Positions 1-8,880 are shown, counted from the first letter of the stretch. The stretch is 50,322 bases of DNA from Maricaulis salignorans (GCA_945891505.1 CAMDDL010000017.1:1-50322), one strand, 5' to 3'. Notes: generated from the sequence alone by a model not told the origin. Program-made: numbers and translations.

Positions 1-83
1 AGCGCGTTTTGATCCAACGGATCAAAGTTGCGCGCCTATGTCTTGTAAGCGCGCTTTGATCCGAAGGATCAAAGTTGCGCGCC
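1..83. repeat. two tandem copies of a 36-bp palindromic repeat
   Basis: Two near-identical 36-bp units (1-36 and 48-83) start 47 bp apart. Each is a hyphenated palindrome: an outer GCGCG/CGCGC pair encloses TTTGATCC, a 3-bp loop and GGATCAAA. They differ mainly in the loop (AAC versus GAA) and one base of the left arm. The 11 bp between them show no relation to the repeat. Because the first unit begins at the window edge, the array may continue to the left. This looks like a dispersed or tandem palindromic element; I see no further copy inside the window. Confidence 0.7.
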
Positions 84-526
84 AACAAAAATGTAGCTAC
101 CCGCGAGTTTGGACCAAGCCTATTGAAAGACCTGACCTCCGGCTTCACACGGCAGTCGGTCTCGAGCACACCGGGCATAAGGACAGCTAATCCTTATGAA
201 AACACGAGGCAGCCACGTCCACCCCGATTAACCCCGCTTACCCATCCCCAACCGGTGTCGCCGCTGCAGCAACAACGCCCTCTCGTCGGAGATGGGACTA
301 GGTTATGGGAAGTTTGGTGGGTGGGGGATAAGTTTTTATCTGTGCTTGCTGAAGCACCCCTTCACCGGCTTCGCCGGAGCTTCCCCGCTAGCGGGGAAGC
401 GGCAGGTGGCAGCAGTTGGGACGTAGCCGCTTCCCCACTCGTGGGGAAGCTGGTCGCGAAGCGGACTGAAGGGGTCTTTGGGCACAGGCGCGCGTCAACA
501 CGGCGTGTGAAAGCCCTCACCCCCCC
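84..526. other. intergenic region without a recognisable gene
   Basis: Apart from the REP-like element at 357-450 I see nothing that I can name here. The open frame crossing it has no family resemblance, and its C-terminal part is translated repeat. I checked for tmRNA, SRP RNA, RNase P and tRNA signatures and found none. The 3' end of the amylase gene lies at 527, so this is the downstream side of that gene. Confidence 0.5.
357..450. repeat. REP-like element, family A, copy 1
   Basis: About 94 bp made of three consecutive hairpins: CCGGC-TTC-GCCGG (365-377), a perfect 22-bp palindrome around CCCCGCTAGCGGGG (379-400), and GCTTCCCCAC-TC-GTGGGGAAGC (429-450). A second copy lies at 17621-17710. 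In that copy the first stem carries compensating changes that keep it paired. An open reading frame of about 150 codons runs across this region, but it is only a by-product of the repeat. Confidence 0.75.
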
Positions 527-2197
527 CTACTGAACCCGCTTATAAGCCGTATATTCCTTGCTCGGATCCTGCAGCACGGGGCGCAGAACCATCGCGGTAT
601 TGGCAGGCACTTCAACGCGGATGAGGCCGGCGCGAGCACGGGTTTGATAGCCGGTGAAGACGTCCTTTAAAGCCTCATTATTCATCAGCTTGGAATCGCG
701 GACGGACAAGAATTCCGAAACTGGTGCATCGGTTGGATTGACCAACACCACCGCTAACTCCCCCACTTTGTCGGTATAGCGGGTGAAGGCCAGCAGGGTT
801 TCGGTATCCAAGCGGCGGAACTCGCCAAGGCGCAGGGCGCGCATCTCCTTGCGCAGGCGCGTCAATTGGCGCAGCCAGACAAACTCTGGATTGCTGTCAT
901 TAGCTTTCGACCAATCCATCGGTGCACGGTTCATCGGGTCGTCTGCCCCTTCAAGGCCGACTTCGACACCATAATAGAGGTTAGGCGAACCGGGCAGCGT
1001 AAACTGAAGCACTTGCGCCATGCGCCGGTTGGCTTGGTCTGGCAAGCGATTGACCAAGCGGGGGCGATCATGATTGTCCAACACGATCCACGACCGAAGC
1101 AGGCCTTCGTAATCGCTGTCGGTTACCATACGCTCCAAGATCGAAGCGGCTTGGCGGCCCGAGACTTTGCCATCGACAAGCTCATAAATCACTTCGCCGG
1201 CAGTGATGTTCAACATCCCATCCATCGGCCCCAGCCATTGTTCGGGATAGTTATAAATCTCACCCAGCATCAGCGAGCCGGGCTTAGCGCGATGAGCGGC
1301 TTGGGTGGCATCGCCCAAGAATTTGAAGCCAATGTCATAGGCAACATCCAACCGCCAGCCATCAACGCCGTCGCGCAGCCAGCCTTGAATGACTGAATCC
1401 GGGTCGCCAAATAGACGGGCCTGCACAGCAGGGGTTTCCCATTTCACATCAGGCAGATTGGCAATATCCCACCAGCCGCGATAGCCCATTTTGTATTCCG
1501 GGCCGATGAAATACCAATCTCGGTAAGGGCTTTTGGGGTTTTTAAGCGCGTCTTGAAACTGCGGCGAATTGCGCCCCATGTGGTTCAAAACGCCATCAAG
1601 GACGAGACGCATGCCATTGTCGTGGAGGCCTGCAGCCAACTTCTTCACATCGTCGCGCGTGCCATATTCGGGCGAGACTTTGAAATAGTCGTTGGCGTCA
1701 TATTTGTGATTGGTGAAGGCATCATGGATCGGCCCCAGATAAAGGACGTCCACATCCAAACTTTTCACATAGTCGAGTTTGCTGGAGAGGCTATCGAGAT
1801 CACCGCCCCAAAAATCCAGCTCATGCGTCCACAGGCCCTGCTCTGGCAGGAGTTTGCCGCGTGTTGGTGCCTTAGACCAAGGTTGCAAGGTCCGAGGAGC
1901 CGCATAGAGCGCGCGCTTGGCTTCTAAATCGCGCGAGGGTGCGAACCGATCGACCATCACCTGATACACCACCGGGCCAATGCGCCAATCGGCTTCGCGC
2001 GCGGCAAGTTTAGGCGCTAGTGCTAGATCATGGGGGTTGGCGAAGGAAATGGTCTCAGACACTTTCGGGCGTTCCTTTTGTTGCACGGGGCGCGGGGTTT
2101 GGGCAAAAGCCAAGGTGCTGACAAGCAATGTGCCGGCAACACATAGGCCAGTACGCAAGATAGTTTTCCAACGATTCTTCAGCATTTTGCACGCCAC
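527..2197 (-). CDS. secreted GH13 alpha-amylase family glycosidase
   Basis: Glycoside hydrolase of family 13, expected to cleave alpha-glucans or maltodextrins outside the cytoplasm. The N-terminus is a signal peptide with likely cleavage after residue 32 (AFA-Q). All four GH13 motifs are visible: region I DGVLNH (201-206), region II GWRLDVA (280-286, nucleophile D284), region III LGEIY (acid/base E313) and region IV DNHD (374-377). The 556-aa length suits a neopullulanase, cyclomaltodextrinase or oligoglucosidase-like enzyme; the exact specificity cannot be read from the motifs. The longest frame starts at a GTG; an ATG four codons later (2185) is a plausible alternative, and neither has a strong Shine-Dalgarno. 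No maltose transporter or regulator is adjacent; the next gene diverges from it. Confidence 0.88.
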   Translation of the reverse strand: MACKMLKNRWKTILRTGLCVAGTLLVSTLAFAQTPRPVQQKERPKVSETISFANPHDLALAPKLAAREADWRIGPVVYQVMVDRFAPSRDLEAKRALYAAPRTLQPWSKAPTRGKLLPEQGLWTHELDFWGGDLDSLSSKLDYVKSLDVDVLYLGPIHDAFTNHKYDANDYFKVSPEYGTRDDVKKLAAGLHDNGMRLVLDGVLNHMGRNSPQFQDALKNPKSPYRDWYFIGPEYKMGYRGWWDIANLPDVKWETPAVQARLFGDPDSVIQGWLRDGVDGWRLDVAYDIGFKFLGDATQAAHRAKPGSLMLGEIYNYPEQWLGPMDGMLNITAGEVIYELVDGKVSGRQAASILERMVTDSDYEGLLRSWIVLDNHDRPRLVNRLPDQANRRMAQVLQFTLPGSPNLYYGVEVGLEGADDPMNRAPMDWSKANDSNPEFVWLRQLTRLRKEMRALRLGEFRRLDTETLLAFTRYTDKVGELAVVLVNPTDAPVSEFLSVRDSKLMNNEALKDVFTGYQTRARAGLIRVEVPANTAMVLRPVLQDPSKEYTAYKRVQ

Positions 2198-2424
2198 CCA
2201 GAGTCATGTTGTTTTCCTACATAGTGCCGGACAATGTCTGAAATGCAAGGGTGTGTGATGCGGCTCGACCCCTGCCACAAATAGGCTTAGAGCAGAAGTT
2301 AGCCTTATTTGTTTGTGAAGAATTAAAGAAACTTGGCTTTAAATTCAGATGGATTGGGCCATTATGCAGGGATGTAGGTCGCAAAACGCAAGAGGCTTAA
2401 AATGACCTCAAGGGGACTGTCACG

Positions 2425-3474
2425 ATGAACCGGCGCTGGATGATTTTGGGCGGCACAGGCCTTGGCGTTGCGGCTGGCTGGGGCATTTGGTCTTGGTTTT
2501 CGCGCAGCAAGCACCGTGATGCCAATCCTCCCGCACCCGAACCAACCCCTGCCCAGCCGACGCCTGCACCGACGCAAGTGCCATCCAAGCCAGAGGCGGC
2601 CAAAGCGGGCCCTCCTAAGTCTTCCATCCGGGAAGGCTTGATCAAAGACCCTGCCGTGCGCGAAAGCCCTGAAGCAGCGGTCGCACGGGGAACTGGCCTT
2701 GCTTGGCGCAAGCCGCAATTGGCGGAAGTGGTGACGCCCGACAAATGGTTGGCCGTCCGCCCGTTAAGTGAGCCAGGCTTTGGTGCGCGTGCCGGCAGCG
2801 GCGTTGACATTACCGATGCCGTTTTGCGAGCTGTCGTTGGCGATCAAGAGCTCGCGTCTGGCCCTGTGGTCTTTGCCATTCGCGGCGCAGTTTCAGATCG
2901 TGCTAGCAATCCTTATGCCTCTGGCCACCGCTTGACGATTGTGCCACCAGACCATTTGAATTTCTGCTGCACCATCGGGGTCTGGGACCCAGAAACCAAG
3001 CAATTATCGACTTATGCAGCCTCAACCGTGCCAAACCGCACGGCCATTGTCTCGTCCGCTTTAGGGGTGCAAGCGGCCAATATGTTGCTGCCGGGCGTGT
3101 TCAATTACGTGCCGGGCTCGCACTCCAATTACAAAAAATACGGCTTTCCCTTCTCCATCATCGGGGCGCTTCGCCAGAACGGTCCGGGCGGCGGCGCGGG
3201 TTCGCTGAAGGTGCTGCGCGCAACGACACCGATGGGCATGCAAGGGGCCAATGTCTCGACCACTACAGACGACAATATTCATTGCGCAGAGACGCCCTTG
3301 TTAGAGCCCTATGACCGCTTTTCTTCAGAGGGCTGTTTGGTGGTGGCGGGGCGCTATACACCTCAAGAAGGCCATACCGGGCCTTGGGCGCGCTTCTTAA
3401 AGGACGCGAAGTTTAAGGGCCGCTCGAAAGTCACCGTCATTCTGGCCAATAGTACGCAACTGCCAGTCGTATGA
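2425..3474 (+). CDS. membrane-anchored protein with L,D-transpeptidase-like SSEGC motif
   Basis: 349 aa of no family I can name with certainty. A hydrophobic anchor spans roughly residues 5-24, followed by a proline-rich linker (about 34-65), so the rest should lie in the periplasm. The C-terminal part holds NIHCAE (H286) followed by FSSEGC (C304). A histidine followed by S-x-G-C recalls the active site of YkuD-type L,D-transpeptidases and of some phage cell-wall proteins. The usual HG..S.GC.R spacing and following Arg are not reproduced, so catalytic function is inference. A good ribosome site (AAGGGG, about 9 bases ahead) supports the ATG start. It diverges from the amylase gene and lies about 200 bp upstream of ileS. 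Confidence 0.7.
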   Translation: MNRRWMILGGTGLGVAAGWGIWSWFSRSKHRDANPPAPEPTPAQPTPAPTQVPSKPEAAKAGPPKSSIREGLIKDPAVRESPEAAVARGTGLAWRKPQLAEVVTPDKWLAVRPLSEPGFGARAGSGVDITDAVLRAVVGDQELASGPVVFAIRGAVSDRASNPYASGHRLTIVPPDHLNFCCTIGVWDPETKQLSTYAASTVPNRTAIVSSALGVQAANMLLPGVFNYVPGSHSNYKKYGFPFSIIGALRQNGPGGGAGSLKVLRATTPMGMQGANVSTTTDDNIHCAETPLLEPYDRFSSEGCLVVAGRYTPQEGHTGPWARFLKDAKFKGRSKVTVILANSTQLPVV

Positions 3475-3520
3475 TCGCCTTGCCTTAACAGAGTGACCTA
3501 AGTGGGCTATGAGGCGCGCC

Positions 3521-3580
3521 ATGAACATCGCCCACGCCCTTTTTGCCCTGTTTCGAATTATCAGCCCGGCACGCCGCTGA
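3521..3580 (+). CDS. possible leader peptide upstream of ileS
   Basis: A 19-codon open frame, MNIAHALFALFRIISPARR, with a GAGG ribosome site six bases before its ATG. It contains three Ile codons, two of them in tandem at positions 13-14. The tandem codons lie just ahead of the 5' arm of a 10-bp hairpin (3565-3600), the geometry expected of translation-dependent attenuation of an isoleucyl-tRNA synthetase gene. There is no T-run after the hairpin and I cannot test conservation, so this is a hypothesis; the frame may be chance. Confidence 0.3.
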   Translation: MNIAHALFALFRIISPARR

Positions 3581-3600
3581 ACTCGAATCCGCGTGCCGGG
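3565..3600 (+). promoter_or_regulatory. hairpin in the ileS 5' leader
   Basis: Perfect 10-bp inverted repeat: CCCGGCACGC (3565-3574) pairs with GCGTGCCGGG (3591-3600) across a 16-base loop. It overlaps the last codons and stop of the small open frame at 3521-3580 and lies about 77 bases before the ileS start. It lacks a following T-run, so it is not a simple terminator. It may instead be the terminator of the preceding gene, or a leader structure. Confidence 0.5.
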
Positions 3601-3676
3601 AAGACATCGCCACAAAATCAAGTCATGACACGCCTGCCGTGACACTACGCAGCGCGCTTAGCTAAAGACCGGACCT

Positions 3677-6565
3677 ATGACCACAGAACCACGCGACTAT
3701 CGCCCCACCATCTTCTTGCCAGACACCCCATTCCCGATGCGCGCAGGCCTGCCGCAGAAGGAGCCGCAATTTGTCGCAAAATGGCAGGCGGAAGACCTCT
3801 ATGGTCGCCAGCGCAAGGCCAGCGCAGGGCGCACGCGCTTTGTTTATCATGATGGCCCACCATACGCGAACGGCAACTCCCACATCGGGCACTCGCTGAA
3901 CAACAGCTTGAAGGACTTTGTCTGCCGGTCGCGCCAAGTCTTGGGTTTTGACGCGGACTTTGTGCCCGGCTGGGATTGCCACGGTCTGCCGATTGAGTGG
4001 AAGGTCGAAGAAGAGTTTCGCGCCAAGGGCCGTAAGAAGGACGAAGTGCCGGCCGCAGAATTCCGCGCTGCTTGCCGCGTCTATGCGCAAAAATGGGTCG
4101 ACATCCAAAGCGGTGAGCGCCAGCGCATGGGCCTGATGGCCAACTTCGCCAACCCCTATCGCACGATGGATTATGAGGCCGAAGCCACCATCGCCGAAGA
4201 ATTCCTGAAAGTTGTCAAAACCGGCCTCGTATTCCGTGGCTCTAAGCCCGTGATGTGGAGCCCGGTGGAGCGCACCTCGCTGGCCGAGGCCGAAGTCGAG
4301 TATCAAGAAAAGGTAAGCCCGACGATCTGGGTGAAGTTTCCGATCCTGACCGGCCCGGCTGAGGGTGCCAGTCTGATCATCTGGACCACCACGCCTTGGA
4401 CCATCCCTGGCAACCGCGCCGTCAGCTATTCGCCTGACATCGCCTATGGTGTCTATGAAGTCGAAGCCATGGAAGCCGATCTGGCGTTCGCGCCTTGGGC
4501 AGCGCCTGGCGATCGCCTCGTCGTGGCCGATAAACTAAAGGACGACGTATTTGGTGCGGCAAAGATTGCTGCAGCCAAGCGCGTGGCAGACTTTGATCCA
4601 GCCACGGCCCTATGCGCCCACCCCTTGCGTGGCCAAGGCTATGACTTTGACGTCCCCCTCCTATCCGGCGATCATGTCACCGATGAAGCAGGTACGGGCT
4701 TTGTGCATACGGCCCCCAGCCACGGCACGGACGATTATCTGGTTTGGATGAAATCTGGCCTACCCCAAGCCGACATTCCCTTCACCGTGGATGCCGATGG
4801 CCGCTACACCAAGGAAGCGCCGGGCTTTGAAGGCTTGGCGGTCTTGGAGTTGGAAGGCAAAAAGGCCGGTAAAGAAGGCCCAGCCAATGGCGCGGTGACC
4901 GCGGCTTTGATCGAGGCTGGCGGGCTGTTGGCGCGCGGCCGCCTCACCCACCAATATCCCCACTCGTGGCGCTCAAAAGCGCCTTTGATCTATCGCAACA
5001 CGCCGCAATGGTTCATCGCCATGGACAAGCCGGTCGAGCATTTGGGGGGTAAGACCCTGCGCGATGTGGCGATGGCCGAGATTGCCGCGACCGATTGGGG
5101 CAATGAAGCAGGCTCTAACCGCATCACCGCGATGGTCAGCGAGCGGCCAGATTGGTTGATCAGCCGCCAGCGTGCTTGGGGCGTGCCCTTGGTCATGTTC
5201 GTCCACAAGGACACCGCCACCATCCTGAAAGATGAAGCCGTGAATGAACGTATCTTGGCGGCCATGCGCACGGGCGGGGCTGATGCTTGGTTCACCAATG
5301 AAGCCAAATTCTTCCTCGGCGATGCCTATGATCCTGCCGAATATGAGAAGGTTGAAGACATTCTCGACGTCTGGTTCGATTCTGGCTGTACCCACGCCTT
5401 TGTGACGCGCAAGCGCTATGGCGAAGATACACAAGCAGACCTTTATCTGGAGGGCTCTGACCAGCATCGCGGCTGGTTCCAATCCTCTCTGCTGGAAAGC
5501 TGCGCCACACGCGGCAAGGCACCTTACAAGGCGGTGCGCACCCACGGCATGATCGTGGACGAGCAAGGCCGTAAAATGTCCAAGAGCTTGGGCAATGGGG
5601 TCGAGTTGGAAGATGTGCTGCGCCAAAACGGCATGGAAATCCTGCGCCTGTTGTTTGCTGCCGCCGACTACACCAATGAGTTGGCCTTGGGCAAAACCAT
5701 TCTGGATCAGGCGAGTGAAACCTACCGCAAGCTACGCAACACCTTGCGCTATATGTTGGCGAGCTTAAAGGACTTCAGCCCCGACAAAGCCGTCGCCTAT
5801 GCGGACATGCCCTTGCTGGAAAAATGGCTGTTGGGCCGAGCCTATGACGTCGGTGAAGAAGTGCGCGCGGCTTGGATGGATTATGACTTTAAGCGGGCTT
5901 TGTCGGCGGTGTCAGACTTTGCCAACCTCGACGTTTCCGCCCTTTATGTCGACGTGCGTAAGGATGCGCTATATTGCGACGAATTGGACAGTTTGCGCCG
6001 CCGCGCGAGCCAAACGGTGCTGGACCTGTTGTTTGAGCGCATGCTTCTGTGGCTTGCGCCGGTACTGCCTTTCACCACCGAAGAAGCCTGGGGCACACGC
6101 TTCCCAGAGGCAGAGTCTATCCATTTGCGCGCGCTCCAAGATGATCCGTCCGAATGGCAAGATGCCGACTTGGCGTCCCGTGTGGGCCATTTGCGCGACC
6201 TTCGCCGGGTCGTGACCGGTGCGTTGGAAGTCCAGCGTAGGGAGAAAACAATTGGCTCGTCGCTGGAAGCGGCCCCAGTTGTATTTGTCACCAATGACGC
6301 CATTCGTGGGGCAATTGGGCAGGAAGATTTGGCTGAGCTGTGCATCACTTCGGGCCTAGAGCTGCGCAATGGCGAAGGACCAGCTGAAGCTTTCCGCTTA
6401 GAGGAAGTCGCAGGCGTGTCGGTCGTGTTTGAACGCGCGCCAGGCGTCAAATGCGCGCGCAGCTGGAAGTTCTTTGATCCTGCAACCGCGCTTTCAGGCT
6501 TCCCCGACATCACCCCGCGTGACGCGCGCGCCGTGATGGCTTGGGACCAAACGAACCCGGCCTAA
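3677..6565 (+). CDS. ileS: isoleucyl-tRNA synthetase
   Basis: Class Ia synthetase that charges tRNA-Ile and edits misactivated valine. Visible features in order: the ATP-binding motif within PPYANGNSHIGH (61-72, HIGH 69-72), the IleS signature GWDCHGLPIEW, a CP1 editing domain with TWTTTPWTIPGN and GTGFVHTAPSHG, and KMSKS at 633-637 before the anticodon-binding helices. Length 962 aa is normal for the bacterial type. The C-terminal zinc-binding knob is degenerate: of the usual two Cys pairs only C926 remains (KCARSW, with TPRD where the second pair should be). The gene stands alone; lspA, a common neighbour elsewhere, is absent. A possible attenuator lies upstream. Confidence 0.97.
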   Translation: MTTEPRDYRPTIFLPDTPFPMRAGLPQKEPQFVAKWQAEDLYGRQRKASAGRTRFVYHDGPPYANGNSHIGHSLNNSLKDFVCRSRQVLGFDADFVPGWDCHGLPIEWKVEEEFRAKGRKKDEVPAAEFRAACRVYAQKWVDIQSGERQRMGLMANFANPYRTMDYEAEATIAEEFLKVVKTGLVFRGSKPVMWSPVERTSLAEAEVEYQEKVSPTIWVKFPILTGPAEGASLIIWTTTPWTIPGNRAVSYSPDIAYGVYEVEAMEADLAFAPWAAPGDRLVVADKLKDDVFGAAKIAAAKRVADFDPATALCAHPLRGQGYDFDVPLLSGDHVTDEAGTGFVHTAPSHGTDDYLVWMKSGLPQADIPFTVDADGRYTKEAPGFEGLAVLELEGKKAGKEGPANGAVTAALIEAGGLLARGRLTHQYPHSWRSKAPLIYRNTPQWFIAMDKPVEHLGGKTLRDVAMAEIAATDWGNEAGSNRITAMVSERPDWLISRQRAWGVPLVMFVHKDTATILKDEAVNERILAAMRTGGADAWFTNEAKFFLGDAYDPAEYEKVEDILDVWFDSGCTHAFVTRKRYGEDTQADLYLEGSDQHRGWFQSSLLESCATRGKAPYKAVRTHGMIVDEQGRKMSKSLGNGVELEDVLRQNGMEILRLLFAAADYTNELALGKTILDQASETYRKLRNTLRYMLASLKDFSPDKAVAYADMPLLEKWLLGRAYDVGEEVRAAWMDYDFKRALSAVSDFANLDVSALYVDVRKDALYCDELDSLRRRASQTVLDLLFERMLLWLAPVLPFTTEEAWGTRFPEAESIHLRALQDDPSEWQDADLASRVGHLRDLRRVVTGALEVQRREKTIGSSLEAAPVVFVTNDAIRGAIGQEDLAELCITSGLELRNGEGPAEAFRLEEVAGVSVVFERAPGVKCARSWKFFDPATALSGFPDITPRDARAVMAWDQTNPA

Positions 6566-6588
6566 GGGAACAACGGTGAGGACAAGCC

Positions 6589-7539
6589 TTGCGCCTCTGC
6601 GCGGGCCGTGGCACGCCCGTGCCTGTGTCTTCACCTACCAGCCCTTCCCGTCCCGGCGTCCTTGATTGGAGCTTGTTGGCCACTTTGGTCATCCTGTGGG
6701 GCTCTGCCTATGCGGGCACCCATATTGGCGTGGAAGTTTTGCCGCCAGCCGTTCTGGTGGCGTGCCGTCTCTGTATCGGGGCGTTTGTGCTGGGTCTGGG
6801 CTGTATCGCCATGGGGGCACACCTGCCCCGTTTGACGGACTATAAGACGTGGGGCGTCTTGAGCCTGATAGGGGCAACGGGCACCCTTCTGCCGTTTCTC
6901 TTGATTTCAATCGCGCAAAAGACGGTGCCATCGGCTTTGGCCGCAATTTATATCGCCGCAGCGCCGTTGACGGTGGCGATCTTGTGCCATTTTCTGGTGC
7001 CGAGCGAGCGGTTAAACCTAAAACGCGCGGTTGGCGTGGGCGTCGGCTTTCTGGGTGTGTGTCTGCTCTTTGCGCCAGCCTTGTCTAATCATGGCGTTGG
7101 GGCAACACCTGTCGTGTCCCAAGTCCTCTTGCTCGCCGCAGCCGTCCTTTATGGCTCCACCAGCGTGATGGTGCGCATGGTCAATCCAAACCTGCATCCG
7201 GTGGCTATGAGTTTTGGTTTTGTATTGGTGGCCGCTTTGTTGTCCCTGCCGCTGGCGGTCAGCGCTTGGCCAGCAGGCGGGGTACATATGGACGCCCGCC
7301 ATGTCTTCGCGATCTTGGGGCTCGGCGTTTTATCGACAGGGGTTGCTAACCTCGTTTATGTGCTGACCATTCGCCGGGTTGGCCCTGTCTTTATGTCCAA
7401 CGTTGGCAATCTGGCACCCTTCTGGTCGATCCTTGTGGGTGCCTTGGCGTTTGGTGAGGCCCTGCCCGCGACGACCTTTGCCGCGCTTGCAATCTTGCTG
7501 TTCGGCGTGTGGCTGGTTCAACGCCAAGGCGCACGTTAA
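6589..7539 (+). CDS. EamA/DMT-superfamily transporter
   Basis: Integral membrane protein of 316 aa with about ten hydrophobic segments arranged as two EamA repeats, the plan of drug/metabolite transporters. Early LWGSAYAG and the paired repeats fit this family; the substrate cannot be predicted. The annotated start is a TTG with a GAGGA ribosome site seven bases upstream; GTG codons at 6619 and 6625 are alternatives that would shorten only the cytoplasmic tail. It follows ileS by 23 bases and may be cotranscribed with it. Its stop overlaps the stop of the DUF2256 gene on the other strand by two bases. Confidence 0.85.
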   Translation: MRLCAGRGTPVPVSSPTSPSRPGVLDWSLLATLVILWGSAYAGTHIGVEVLPPAVLVACRLCIGAFVLGLGCIAMGAHLPRLTDYKTWGVLSLIGATGTLLPFLLISIAQKTVPSALAAIYIAAAPLTVAILCHFLVPSERLNLKRAVGVGVGFLGVCLLFAPALSNHGVGATPVVSQVLLLAAAVLYGSTSVMVRMVNPNLHPVAMSFGFVLVAALLSLPLAVSAWPAGGVHMDARHVFAILGLGVLSTGVANLVYVLTIRRVGPVFMSNVGNLAPFWSILVGALAFGEALPATTFAALAILLFGVWLVQRQGAR

Positions 7540-7697
7540 GACGCCTTCGCACCGATCCGGCACTTATCGCTACAATAGAGCACCTGATCCCAATCGCGCG
7601 CCCACTTCTTGCGCCACGAGAAGGGCCTGCCGCACGCTTTGCAGGGCTTATCGGGCAGATTGGATTTCGCGACGACTTTACCCTTGGCGTTTTTCAC
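7536..7697 (-). CDS. DUF2256 small zinc-ribbon-like protein
   Basis: A 53-aa protein starting at GTG (7697). It carries the full DUF2256 pattern: K[15 protein letters not shown], [10 protein letters not shown], and YCSDKCR near the C-terminus. The two Cys pairs (CKAC and CSDKC) should bind a metal ion; the molecular role of the family is not established. Its start lies 20 bases inside the 3' end of the DUF393 gene, so the two are probably translated from one mRNA. Its TAA stop interlocks with the EamA stop on the opposite strand. Confidence 0.85.
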   Translation of the reverse strand: MKNAKGKVVAKSNLPDKPCKACGRPFSWRKKWARDWDQVLYCSDKCRIGAKAS

Positions 7698-8082
7698 GGT
7701 CCACCATCAAGGTTTGTAGGCGCGGGCGCACCTTTAAGAATTGACCATAAAGCCAATCCAGAAACGGCAAGATCAAAGGCAATTGCGCCAGATAGCCCAG
7801 TGGCTGAAACGGCGTGACTTGCTTCCACATGGCCGCAAAGGCTTTGGCACCTGAAATCAAGGGTCCGCCAGCCTCTTGCGCGTGAAAACGGGCCAGCATG
7901 TCCGCCCGGTTTAAAGGACAAGTACCATCCCCTGTCAGATCGACAAAGGCTATCCGGCCAGCCTTTTGATCTAGCCGTTGATAGAGCGATATCTCTGCCC
8001 GACAGAGGGGGCAATCGCCATCAAACCAAACGGTCAAGCGCGGCTGATCCCTTCCCTTTGGATGCGTTTGGCTCATTTGCAC
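7678..8082 (-). CDS. DCC-family thiol-disulfide oxidoreductase (DUF393)
   Basis: 134-aa member of the DUF393 family, named for a DxxCxxC motif near the N-terminus. Here it is DGDCPLC (21-27, C24 and C27) directly after the first beta strand, as in thioredoxin-like folds. A hydrophobic stretch ([18 protein letters not shown]) lies in the C-terminal half, typical of the family. Role: presumed thiol-disulfide exchange, substrate unknown. It is the first gene of a two-gene unit with the overlapping DUF2256 gene and diverges from the TetR gene at 8218. Confidence 0.85.
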   Translation of the reverse strand: MQMSQTHPKGRDQPRLTVWFDGDCPLCRAEISLYQRLDQKAGRIAFVDLTGDGTCPLNRADMLARFHAQEAGGPLISGAKAFAAMWKQVTPFQPLGYLAQLPLILPFLDWLYGQFLKVRPRLQTLMVDREKRQG

Positions 8083-8217
8083 GCAGCCTCCAACAGATAA
8101 CAGCAGCAGCTCCGATACGATGTTGACGCGCTGTCAGGATTTCGCCAAGTTATTGCAACTAGGTCTATTTGGTACCCCCAAGAACAGAGGTCTATCCCGG
8201 TGCAGGTGCTGAGAGCC

Positions 8218-8880
8218 ATGAAATCCACTTCCGTTTCCACTGAGAAGGATAGGGCGGACGGCCCCGAAGGCAACCAATCGGGTAAGCGCGAACAAACCAA
8301 ACTTGCCAATCGGGCGGCCATCCTCGAAGCTGGCCGGCAAATTTTTGCTGAATTGGGCTATGAAGGGACGACCGTCCGCGACATCATTCGCCGCACCGAA
8401 CTCGCCTCTGGCACTTTCTACAATTATTTCAAATCGAAAGAAGAAGTGTTCCATGCCTTGCATGATGATGGCGTTGCCCGCTTCAAACCGCTTTTGCGGG
8501 CGGCCCGCCAGAGTGCTGGACAGGACTTCCAAGCCTTCATGATCACGGCCTTTGAGGCCTATTTCAATTTTCTGCTGAACGACCAATCTGTTGACCGGGA
8601 AATGGCGGCAATGCCCGAATGGACGCGCGTCCGTTTCGACACGCCTGAAAGCCTAGCCTTGTTTGACGAACTGAAGGACGACATTGTCGCCTTTGCAACT
8701 GAGTTTCAGTTAGACCACGTTGACCCTGAACTTCTGACGGCCTCTTGCGTCGGTATTGCGCAAGAGATCGGCGACCGCCTCTTACGCGGCAGAATTAAGG
8801 ACATTCACGCAGCGGCGCGATTTGCCGCCTATTTTGTGCTGGGCGGATCTCAGCGCGTTCAAAGTGAGATGCAAGCATGA
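8218..8880 (+). CDS. TetR-family transcriptional regulator
   Basis: One-component repressor-type regulator. The N-terminal helix-turn-helix domain is clear (GTTVRDIIRRTELASGTFYNYF), followed by a ligand-binding helical domain; the protein has 220 aa from the ATG at 8218. A GTG six codons upstream (8200) is in frame but less attractive. Its stop overlaps the esterase start by four bases (ATGA), so the regulator, esterase and quinone oxidoreductase form one operon and probably share one signal. An 8-bp direct repeat AGGTCTAT occurs just upstream (8161-8168 and 8188-8195), a weak candidate operator. Confidence 0.9.
   Translation: MKSTSVSTEKDRADGPEGNQSGKREQTKLANRAAILEAGRQIFAELGYEGTTVRDIIRRTELASGTFYNYFKSKEEVFHALHDDGVARFKPLLRAARQSAGQDFQAFMITAFEAYFNFLLNDQSVDREMAAMPEWTRVRFDTPESLALFDELKDDIVAFATEFQLDHVDPELLTASCVGIAQEIGDRLLRGRIKDIHAAARFAAYFVLGGSQRVQSEMQA

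Noticed and set aside
1-83. CRISPR array
   Set aside because: Only two units, each palindromic, with an 11-bp spacer, and no cas genes.
75-533. Open frame of 152 codons at the left end
   Set aside because: Its second half is a translation of the REP-like element and its first half overlaps the palindromic repeat; no family resemblance.
866-1396. Frame of 176 codons antisense to the amylase gene
   Set aside because: It lies wholly within a gene whose motifs are clear on the other strand.
4973-5626. Frame of 217 codons antisense to ileS
   Set aside because: Antisense shadow of a well-supported synthetase gene.
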